From an uncultured Bacteroidota bacterium (GTDB taxonomy: Bacteria > Bacteroidota > Bacteroidia > Bacteroidales > P3), in assembly GCA_902784465.1 (NCBI GenBank), contig CACZUZ010000018.1:1-43621 (forward strand): a DNA stretch of 43,621 bases, given 5' to 3'. The notes under the pieces are model-generated. The model made no database searches. It worked only from the letters and a program-made list of their open reading frames with translations, and was not told where the DNA came from. A program made the translations under genes and the position numbers. Below are positions 1 to 6,053 of the stretch, in pieces (position 1 is the stretch's first letter; each line of letters starts with the position of its first letter).

Positions 1-401
1 CGTGCTCCACCGGAGTCGTTGAGGCCGATAACGGGAGCGCCGACCTTCATGGCCTGGTCCATAATCTTGCAGATCTTGAGCGACATTGTCTCCGAGAGGG
101 AGCCGGCGAAGACGGTGAAGTCCTGGGCGAAGACGTAGACCTGACGGCCATCGATGGTGCCGTAACCGGTGACAACGCCGTCGCCAAGGAACGACTGCTT
201 CTGCATGTCGAAATTGGTGCAACGATGGGTGACAAACATGTCAAATTCCTCGAACGAGCCCTCGTCAAGAAGAAGGGCAATGCGCTCGCGGGCCGTGAGT
301 TTGCCTTGCTCATGCTGTTTGTCGATACGCTTCTGACCACCGCCGATTTTAGCCTCGCTACGTTTGTCGAGAAGTTCTTTTATTTTTTCTTCAAAAGCCA
401 T
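1..401 (-). CDS. mmdA: Methylmalonyl-CoA decarboxylase / propionyl-CoA carboxylase carboxyltransferase subunit, N-terminal part (cut by window edge)
   Basis: Carboxyltransferase subunit of a biotin-dependent acyl-CoA carboxylase or sodium-pumping decarboxylase, acting on methylmalonyl-CoA/propionyl-CoA. About 133 residues are visible from the ATG at 401; the C-terminal three quarters lie outside the window. The visible part has the family's N-terminal helix, the [18 protein letters not shown] segment, the [29 protein letters not shown] region written here only in part ([14 protein letters not shown]), and ends in NDSGGAR, the start of the acyl-CoA-binding oxyanion region. The next gene upstream, mce, acts on the same substrate pool, which supports a succinate-propionate role. 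The spacer between the two is an 8-bp repeat array. Whether the enzyme works as decarboxylase or carboxylase cannot be decided from this fragment. Confidence 0.93.
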   Translation of the reverse strand, partial: MAFEEKIKELLDKRSEAKIGGGQKRIDKQHEQGKLTARERIALLLDEGSFEEFDMFVTHRCTNFDMQKQSFLGDGVVTGYGTIDGRQVYVFAQDFTVFAGSLSETMSLKICKIMDQAMKVGAPVIGLNDSGGA

Positions 402-416
402 AATTTATTTTTTTTG

Positions 417-512
417 ATTATCGGATGTACGGATTTTCGGATAATTGGGATATTCGGATATTGGGATGTTCGGATGTTCGGATAATCGGATAGTCAATCA
501 TCCGAAAGTCCC
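417..512. repeat. Octamer array, CGGAT core, between mce and mmdA
   Basis: Tandem degenerate 8-bp units (CGGATGTT, CGGATAAT, CGGATATT) read on the plus strand. Close to the mce stop codon the orientation flips to ATCCGAAA. In the direction of transcription (minus) the order is therefore CGGAT units next to the mce stop, then ATCCG units toward the mmdA start, which permits a fold-back hairpin. Confidence 0.85.
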
Positions 513-515
513 TAT

Positions 516-923
516 TTATTTGCAGCAAAATTCGGTGAGGACACCCAGGGTGCTCTTGGGGTGCAGGAAACCGATATGGAGACCTTCGGCTCCACCACGG
601 GACTGCTGGTCGATGAGACGCACACCCTTATCCTTGGCCTCATTGAGGGCCTGATCGGTGTTATCGACAGCGAAAGCGATGTGGTGCATACCGCCCTTGC
701 CACCGTTCTTCTCGATGAACGAAGCAATGGTGCTTTCAGGACATGTGGGCTCGAGGAGCTCGATTTTCACGTCGCCGATTTTAAAAAAGGCTGTTTTTAC
801 TTTCTGGTCGGTAACTTCCTCAATTGCATAGCATTTGAGTCCAATCACTTCTTCCCAGTACTTGATTGCTTCTTCCAGATTGGTGACAGCAATACCGATG
901 TGTTCGATGTGTGAAGGAGTCAT
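516..923 (-). CDS. mce: Methylmalonyl-CoA epimerase
   Basis: Interconverts (R)- and (S)-methylmalonyl-CoA in the cytoplasm, linking methylmalonyl-CoA mutase to decarboxylation or carboxylation. At 135 residues it has the family's usual length. It is a vicinal-oxygen-chelate fold protein: the N-terminal HIEHIGIAV motif carries the first metal ligand (H8), GGMHHIAFAV the second (H80/H81), and VLTEFC at the C-terminus the glutamate ligand (E131). The ATG at 923 is followed by MTPSHIEHIG, where family members normally begin. It lies upstream of mmdA in the same direction, 114 bp apart, the gap being an octamer array. A -7 promoter element about 106 bp upstream (1029-1037) gives a leader of roughly 100 nt with a hairpin at its 5' end. 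Confidence 0.96.
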   Translation of the reverse strand: MTPSHIEHIGIAVTNLEEAIKYWEEVIGLKCYAIEEVTDQKVKTAFFKIGDVKIELLEPTCPESTIASFIEKNGGKGGMHHIAFAVDNTDQALNEAKDKGVRLIDQQSRGGAEGLHIGFLHPKSTLGVLTEFCCK

Positions 924-978
924 GATTTTCTATAGTATTAATTATTAATTTTAAAAATTTAATAGTAAAACAAACTAT

Positions 979-1019
979 TTTTTTCATACATCACTGTATC
1001 ACAGCGACGTATGAAAAAA
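979..1019. other. Inverted repeat at the 5' end of the mce leader
   Basis: Perfect 11-bp arms (TTTTTTCATAC and GTATGAAAAAA) around a 19-nt loop. With the promoter at 1029-1037 the minus-strand transcript would start just before this hairpin, so it could protect the 5' end. On either strand it could also act as a weak terminator, since a T-run follows. Confidence 0.55.
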
Positions 1020-1028
1020 CAATGCAAA

Positions 1029-1037
1029 GCAAAGATA
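1029..1037 (-). promoter_or_regulatory. Bacteroidota -7 element for mce
   Basis: Minus-strand TATCTTTGC matches the TAnnTTTG consensus of the Bacteroidota primary sigma factor. Predicted start of transcription is about 7 nt downstream, near 1022. Confidence 0.6.
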
Positions 1038-1143
1038 CGACATTTTATTTAATTGACAATTTTTTTTTCAAAAATCAACTAAAAAAACTGTCGGAGAAGT
1101 CGATAGCAGAAAAAACGATGAAGACAAACGGGGACAGGTTCCG

Positions 1144-3024
1144 TCAATACAGACTGTCAACAGTTTTGACTATACTGTCGGCATCGTATCCGCAATGGGA
1201 CATGAGGAGTGGTACCGACCCGTGCTTGACGAAATAGTCCGGAATGCCAAGGCTGACAATTCTGCCGCTGAATTTTCCCTGGAGGGTCTCCATCACGGCA
1301 CTGCCAAAGCCGCCCTGGATGCAGCCATCCTCGACGGTCACGATGTTGTCGTAGCGCGACGCCACTTCGTTCAGCAGTTCAACATCGAGCGGTTTCACAA
1401 ATCTCATGTCGTAGTGCCCCACTCTCCTACCCTTTTCGGCAAACAGAGCAACGGCTTTAGCCGCCTCGTTGCCCACATGACCTATCGTCAGTATAGCCAC
1501 ACTGACGCCCTCGGTAAGGCAGCGTCCTTTGCCCACAGCCAAGGGCTGCATGTCGTTACGCCAGTCGGGATGAACCGACAAGCCTCGCGGATAGCGTATC
1601 ACGAAGGGGCCCATGCCATCCAACTGAGAGGTAAACATCATGTTGCGTAACTCATGCTCGTCCATCGGAGCGCATATCGTAAGGTTCGGTATCGGTCTGA
1701 GTGCCGCCAGGTCGAAGGCACCGTGGTGCGTAGGTCCGTCTTCGCCCACCAGTCCGGCACGGTCGAGACAGAGGACCACAGGCAGTTTCTGCAGCGCCAC
1801 ATCATGTATCACCTGGTCGTAGGCTCTCTGCATGAACGATGAATAGATGTTGCAGAAGGGAGTCATCCCTTGTGCCGCAAGCCCGGCGGCGAATGTGACG
1901 GCATGCTGCTCGGCAATGCCCACATCAAAGGCCCGGTCGGGCATACGCTCCATCATCATATTGAGCGAACATCCAGTAGGCATAGCGGGCGTGATGCCGA
2001 CAATCTTCGGGTTCTTCTCGGCAAGCTCTATTATCGTGTAGCCAAAAACATCCTGGTATTTAAGCGGTTGGTGGCTGGTATCACCTTTCAGTTGCAGGCC
2101 TGTCTCCACATCGTAGCGACCCGGAGCATGGTAGGTTATAGGGTTACGTTCGGCTTCGGCCATACCCTTGCCTTTCGTGGTTACGATATGCAGCAGCTTG
2201 GGGCCGCCGATATTTTTCAGCTGCGAAAGAATCTCCACAAGCCTTGCCACATCGTGACCGTCGACAGGACCGAAATAGCGGAAACCCAGCGACTCGAAGA
2301 GGTTGGCGCTGGCCAACAGCGAGGACTTGAAGGCCGACAGAGTTTTCGATATGAAATTATGCCCCCGCGTAGGGCCGCTGTCGCCACCTGTCTTACGCCA
2401 GACATGCTCCTTGATTTTGTTGTATTTGGGCGAAGCCGTGATGTCGACCAGATAGTTGCTGAGTCCGCCGACAGCCTTATCGATAGAGATACCGTTGTCG
2501 TTGAGAATCACCAACATGTTGGCTTTCGACACACCCGCATTGTTGAGTGCCTCGAAGGCCTCGCCGCCTGTCATGGAGCCGTCGCCAATCACAGCAATAT
2601 GTTGGCGTTGAGTGTTGCCCTGAAGTTTGGAGGCTGTAGCCATACCGAGGGCTGCCGAAATGGAGGTGGAGCTGTGACCAGTGCCGAAGGCGTCATACTC
2701 GCTCTCGTCCATCTTGGGGAAGCCACTGATGCCGCCGTAAGTCCTTATGGTCGGGAAGAGGTCGCGGCGGCCGGTGAGGATTTTGTGTGCGTAGGCCTGA
2801 TGCCCGACATCGAAGATTATCTTGTCGTCGGGAGTATTGAAAACGTAGTGCAGGGCGATGCAGAGTTCCACGGTGCCTAGCGAAGAAGCCAGGTGTCCGG
2901 GATGCGTCGCCAACGTGTCAACAATATATTTTCTCAGTTCGTTTGCCAGCTCCGAAAGGTCGGAAATAGGCAATCGACGAAGGTCTTCTGTAGTATTAAT
3001 ATTTTCTAAAATAACACCTTGCAA
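1144..3024 (-). CDS. dxs: 1-deoxy-D-xylulose-5-phosphate synthase
   Basis: Thiamine-diphosphate enzyme that condenses pyruvate and glyceraldehyde 3-phosphate, the first step of the methylerythritol phosphate isoprenoid pathway. Visible motifs are the N-terminal ATHPGHLASSLGTVEL (catalytic His), the TPP/Mg motif GDGSMTGGEAFEALNNAG, FGPVDGHD, and in the pyrimidine domain DVGIAEQHAVTFAAGLA and RAGLVGEDGPTHHGAFD. No ATG lies in frame near the expected start. A TTG at 3024 gives LQGVILENINTTEDLRRL, which matches where short-form Bacteroidales proteins begin, and 626 residues, the usual length. A -7 element at 3050-3058 puts the RNA start about 20 nt before this TTG, which rules out longer upstream reading. 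No partner gene of the pathway is adjacent. Confidence 0.95.
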   Translation of the reverse strand: MQGVILENINTTEDLRRLPISDLSELANELRKYIVDTLATHPGHLASSLGTVELCIALHYVFNTPDDKIIFDVGHQAYAHKILTGRRDLFPTIRTYGGISGFPKMDESEYDAFGTGHSSTSISAALGMATASKLQGNTQRQHIAVIGDGSMTGGEAFEALNNAGVSKANMLVILNDNGISIDKAVGGLSNYLVDITASPKYNKIKEHVWRKTGGDSGPTRGHNFISKTLSAFKSSLLASANLFESLGFRYFGPVDGHDVARLVEILSQLKNIGGPKLLHIVTTKGKGMAEAERNPITYHAPGRYDVETGLQLKGDTSHQPLKYQDVFGYTIIELAEKNPKIVGITPAMPTGCSLNMMMERMPDRAFDVGIAEQHAVTFAAGLAAQGMTPFCNIYSSFMQRAYDQVIHDVALQKLPVVLCLDRAGLVGEDGPTHHGAFDLAALRPIPNLTICAPMDEHELRNMMFTSQLDGMGPFVIRYPRGLSVHPDWRNDMQPLAVGKGRCLTEGVSVAILTIGHVGNEAAKAVALFAEKGRRVGHYDMRFVKPLDVELLNEVASRYDNIVTVEDGCIQGGFGSAVMETLQGKFSGRIVSLGIPDYFVKHGSVPLLMSHCGYDADSIVKTVDSLY

Positions 3025-3049
3025 AACAATCAAGCTATTGTATGAAACT

Positions 3050-3058
3050 GCAAAGATA
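3050..3058 (-). promoter_or_regulatory. Bacteroidota -7 element for dxs
   Basis: Minus-strand TATCTTTGC, in the gap between the upstream gene's stop and the TTG start of dxs. It implies a short leader of about 20 nt and supports the non-ATG start. Confidence 0.6.
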
Positions 3059-3067
3059 AGAAAAAAT

Positions 3068-4069
3068 TCAATTCTTCGCTTCTCCGTTATGTACTTTGTA
3101 GGCTGGCTGGTCCTTGGGGAGAGGTTCGAACTCCTTGTTGAGCTTTGGGTCCGACAGTCGCCCTTGCGCATTGTCGCGCAGTTCCCACTTGCCATCACGC
3201 AGGATATAAGCCATCTCGGTACCTGTTGGGGCATAGTACTGCGGCAGGCCTTCCATGCCTGGCAACATGGGTGCCACCTCGTCGAACAATATCATCTTCA
3301 TCTTCTCCTCACGCGGCACCTGGGTATTGATGGTGCGTCCTTTCTTCTTGATTTTCTTGTTCTCGTAGGTGCGGACAATCTGTTGGTCGAAGCGAAGGTT
3401 GACCATAGCGTTGCTCGAATACTCAAGCACCAGTCGCCGCAAGTTCTTTTCCCTGCGGAACAATGACTGTCCAAACTGCGGGCGTGAACCACCACGGAAG
3501 AGTATAGGTTCTATGACTTTCCTCTGTACCAGAGCATTGACACCTGTCCAGCCCAGAAGGGTATAGTACATTTTCCCTTCATACTTGGTCTCTATAAGCT
3601 CCTGGTAGACACTGCCGTACCAGTTGTCGGGGTCGAGCACCTGCTCCTGAACCGAAATCATTTCGTCCGACTTGTCGTGAAGTACATAGACATCGTAGTT
3701 CTCGCTCTTGGGGTTGTAGGACTGCACAAAGCCGAAGCACTCGTACTCGCCATTGTCGCGCACCACAGGCCAGGTGATGATGCGGAACTGGCGGTCGCTC
3801 GATGTCAGCACCGACACCGCTGTGCCGAAGTCCCATCTCCATTCAAACGACTCGTCGACATGCAATGCCTCGTCGAAGAGCTGAACGAACTGCTCGTTGG
3901 CATTGTAGCGTTCATTGTCGGTCGGCGCTCCTGTTATCTTCTCTAGAAGGGGCTGCATATTACGCTGATAGGCACTCATCACATCGCGGTTTTGGCCGAA
4001 AGCAGAGGAAAACCGGCAACTGAATAATGTGCTGAGGACAATGACAAGAAGAGGGATTATTTTTTTCAT
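3068..4069 (-). CDS. Secreted or lipid-anchored protein of unknown function
   Basis: 333 residues. The N-terminus is an export signal (two Lys, then a hydrophobic stretch ending LSTLFSC). The Cys at 18 could be a lipoprotein site, or cleavage could occur after SSAFG. The mature part starts with a helical segment, followed by a mixed region rich in aromatic residues (FEWRWDFGTAVSVLTSSD, FRIITWPVV, YNPKSENYDVYVLHDKSDE, WYGSVYQELIETKYEGKMYYTLLGW). I recognise the general look of a conserved Bacteroidota hypothetical protein but no domain with a known activity. It is divergent to dapD with an 88-bp gap and ends just before the dxs promoter, so it seems to be a single-gene unit. Confidence 0.85.
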   Translation of the reverse strand: MKKIIPLLVIVLSTLFSCRFSSAFGQNRDVMSAYQRNMQPLLEKITGAPTDNERYNANEQFVQLFDEALHVDESFEWRWDFGTAVSVLTSSDRQFRIITWPVVRDNGEYECFGFVQSYNPKSENYDVYVLHDKSDEMISVQEQVLDPDNWYGSVYQELIETKYEGKMYYTLLGWTGVNALVQRKVIEPILFRGGSRPQFGQSLFRREKNLRRLVLEYSSNAMVNLRFDQQIVRTYENKKIKKKGRTINTQVPREEKMKMILFDEVAPMLPGMEGLPQYYAPTGTEMAYILRDGKWELRDNAQGRLSDPKLNKEFEPLPKDQPAYKVHNGEAKN

Positions 4070-4157
4070 GAAAAGGATGAGATTTGCAACAATAAAAAGG
4101 ATGTTTCAACGTTTAACATAAAAAAATATAATTTATTGCAATAAACCGAAAAAAAAT

Positions 4158-4970
4158 ATGTCAATACAAGAATTGATTGAACAGGCTTTCGACAACAGGG
4201 AATTACTCAACCAAACAGAGGTCCGCGAGGCTGTTGCCTTTGTTGTCGAGGAGCTCGACAAGGGACGCCTGCGCGTTGCCGAGCCAGAAGGCAACGGCTG
4301 GCATGTGAACGAGTGGGTCAAGAAGGCCGTTCTGCTCTATTTCCCCATCTGCGGAATGCAGACCGTCGAGGCCGGTCCCTTCGAATACCATGACAAGATA
4401 CCACTGAAGCACAGCTATGCAAGCCAGGGGGTGCGTGTAGTCCCTCCCGCCGTCGCGCGTTACGGCTCGTTCCTTGCCAACGGGGTGGTGATGATGCCAA
4501 GCTATGTCAACATAGGCGCTTACGTCGACAGCGGCACCATGGTCGACACCTGGGCCACCGTGGGCAGCTGTGCACAGATTGGCAAGAATGTACACCTCAG
4601 TGGCGGCGTTGGCATTGGCGGCGTGCTTGAACCCGTACAGGCCGCACCCGTAATCATTGAAGACCATTGTTTTATAGGTTCCCGATGCATTGTTGTCGAA
4701 GGTGTTCACCTCGGGACCGAAGTAGTACTTGGCGCTGGAACCGTCATCACCTCGAGCACCAAAATAATTGACGTGACCAATAGCGAGCCTCTTCATTATC
4801 AGGGTTATGTGCCACCTCGCAGCGTTGTCATCCCTGGTAGTTATGTGAAGCATTTCCCTGCCGGCGACTACTCTGTTTCCTGTGCCCTCATCATAGGGCA
4901 ACGCAAGGAGAGCACCGACAAGAAGACATCGCTCAACGCCGTTCTTCGTGACTTCGACATAGCGGTGTGA
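4158..4970 (+). CDS. dapD: 2,3,4,5-tetrahydropyridine-2,6-dicarboxylate N-succinyltransferase
   Basis: Transfers succinyl from succinyl-CoA to tetrahydrodipicolinate in the succinylase branch of lysine and meso-diaminopimelate synthesis (cytoplasm). 270 residues, the normal length. Residues 1-100 form the helical N-terminal domain (MSIQELIEQAFDNRELL, GNGWHVNEWVKKAVLLYF). From about residue 105 the left-handed beta-helix is visible as hexapeptide repeats (MMPSYVNIGAYVDSGTMV, ATVGSCAQIGKNVHLSGG, CFIGSRCIVVEGVHLG), closing with YVPPRSVVIPGS. Neighbours are unrelated: a divergent secreted protein and a downstream small lipoprotein 56 bp away. The 88-bp upstream gap is very AT-rich and I see only weak matches to the -7 consensus. 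Confidence 0.97.
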   Translation: MSIQELIEQAFDNRELLNQTEVREAVAFVVEELDKGRLRVAEPEGNGWHVNEWVKKAVLLYFPICGMQTVEAGPFEYHDKIPLKHSYASQGVRVVPPAVARYGSFLANGVVMMPSYVNIGAYVDSGTMVDTWATVGSCAQIGKNVHLSGGVGIGGVLEPVQAAPVIIEDHCFIGSRCIVVEGVHLGTEVVLGAGTVITSSTKIIDVTNSEPLHYQGYVPPRSVVIPGSYVKHFPAGDYSVSCALIIGQRKESTDKKTSLNAVLRDFDIAV

Positions 4971-5026
4971 CGGATGGTGATATATATATCAATTCTGCAC
5001 AAATACATAAATACAAAACATTATAA

Positions 5027-5392
5027 ATGAGAAAACTAACATTATTGGTAGCAGCGGTGGCAATGATGGTTGCATGCAGCGACAAGCATGACGATTTCGA
5101 CTTCACCGGCATCGTGGTCGATTACGAAGAATGCAACGGAATACAGGAGATGGGCTACGCCGTGGAGCTTTCCAGTCCCACCTCGAGGGGCGGATCGTAC
5201 ACTACACGCGAAAACAAGAATTACGACAACGTGGTGGTAATCTACGGAGCCGACCGATTACTCAAGGCCAACTCCAAAATCAGCGGCCGCATTTATATCG
5301 ACAACAAATACTCAAAAACAACCTGTAGCCGCCACTACACCGACCGCGACGTGCCGGAGGCAGTGTTTACCAAGTTGAAAGTTGAGAGTTGA
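5027..5392 (+). CDS. Small lipoprotein of unknown function
   Basis: 121 residues. The signal sequence MRKLTLLVAAVAMMVACSDK has a clear lipobox ending at Cys17, followed by Ser-Asp, so an outer-membrane or periplasmic lipoprotein is likely. The mature part of about 104 residues has alternating hydrophobic residues compatible with a small beta-sandwich (DFTGIVVDYEE, NVVVIYGADRLLKANSKI) and one distal Cys in KTTCSRHY. It follows dapD by 56 bp with no visible terminator and may be transcribed with it, though no functional link is apparent. Confidence 0.8.
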   Translation: MRKLTLLVAAVAMMVACSDKHDDFDFTGIVVDYEECNGIQEMGYAVELSSPTSRGGSYTTRENKNYDNVVVIYGADRLLKANSKISGRIYIDNKYSKTTCSRHYTDRDVPEAVFTKLKVES

Positions 5393-5426
5393 TTGCGGGT
5401 GGCAGATGATAGCGAGTGGTTGATTG

Positions 5427-5876
5427 TTATAAGTCGACCGACTCGATTGCGTGATCGTCGGTCACCACAGGCACCTGCTGCTCGGGAGACTGGAACAACC
5501 GTATAATCAACAAAATCAGTATGAATGCCGCCAGGAAAAGCATCAGATAGCCCTTGTTCTGAATGCTTTTCAGAAACGGGCTCACCTTTCTTGGTTCTTC
5601 ACCTTTGGCCAGCACAATATACCTGTGACCATCCTTCTCGATGGTCTCTTCCTTATGTATCTGGAACGGAGCCGAAAGTATGGTTTCTTTTACGGCGGCA
5701 TTGAAATTGCTCTGTGAGACGCCCTCCCCTTTTTCCAACACAGCGAAATAACGCCTCACCACACCATCGCCCGCCTTGCGGCGGGCGTAGGCGCGATAGG
5801 TTTTCCCCAGCTCGTTTTCATCGGCCAGGCCTTCGATATGGTATCGGCGCAAATCGCCTTGAAGAGTATCCAACAA
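5427..5876 (-). CDS. Single-pass membrane protein of unknown function, probable TTG start
   Basis: About 149 residues from TTG at 5876; a GTG at 5924 would give 165 residues, but its extra N-terminus would be a translation of the heptamer repeat (residues NSQFTIHNSQ). A -7 element at 5908-5916 lies inside that extension and places the RNA start near 5900, so the TTG is preferred. The N-terminal domain of about 95 residues is soluble (LQGDLRRYHIEGLADENELG, KAGDGVVRRYFAVLEKGEG). A single strong membrane segment (YLMLFLAAFILILLIIRLF) lies near the C-terminus, followed by a short acidic tail. The protein may be tail-anchored. I recognise no family. An octamer array separates it from alaS upstream. 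Confidence 0.72.
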   Translation of the reverse strand: MLDTLQGDLRRYHIEGLADENELGKTYRAYARRKAGDGVVRRYFAVLEKGEGVSQSNFNAAVKETILSAPFQIHKEETIEKDGHRYIVLAKGEEPRKVSPFLKSIQNKGYLMLFLAAFILILLIIRLFQSPEQQVPVVTDDHAIESVDL

Positions 5877-5907
5877 TTGTGAATTGTGAATTGTGAATTG
5901 TGAATTG
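5876..5907. repeat. Heptamer array (GTGAATT) over the 5' end of the 5427-5876 gene
   Basis: Four to five tandem copies of a 7-bp unit, AATTGTG on plus and CACAATT in the mRNA sense. It would form the leader just before the TTG start. Confidence 0.8.
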
Positions 5908-5916
5908 ACAAATGTA
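5908..5916 (-). promoter_or_regulatory. Bacteroidota -7 element for the 5427-5876 gene
   Basis: Minus-strand TACATTTGT fits TAnnTTTG. The start of transcription is predicted near 5900, leaving a leader of about 25 nt made of heptamer repeats. Confidence 0.5.
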
Positions 5917-5929
5917 TCTGTCACGGAGG

Positions 5930-6050
5930 TTCGGAGGTTTGGATTTTCGGATAATCGGATTTTCGGATATTCGGATATTTGGATTTTCGGTTATTCGGAT
6001 ATTTGGATTTTCGGATTTTCGGATATTCGGATTTTCGGAGGTTCGGATTA
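5930..6050. repeat. Octamer array, CGGAT core, between alaS and the 5427-5876 gene
   Basis: About 14 units of 8 bp on plus, such as CGGATTTT and CGGATATT with TTGGATTT and CGGAGGTT variants. All units share one orientation; in the sense of the flanking minus-strand genes they read ATCCGAAA. Confidence 0.9.
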
Positions 6051-6053
6051 AGT

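Noticed and set aside
979-1019. Terminator of dxs
   Set aside because: The hairpin lies on the far side of the mce promoter at 1029-1037 as seen from dxs, so it falls in the mce leader; its position fits a 5' hairpin of the mce transcript better.
1870-2880. Long plus-strand open frame (336 codons) antisense to dxs
   Set aside because: It lies entirely opposite a well-supported enzyme and its product has no family-like motif; it is a by-product of codon bias.
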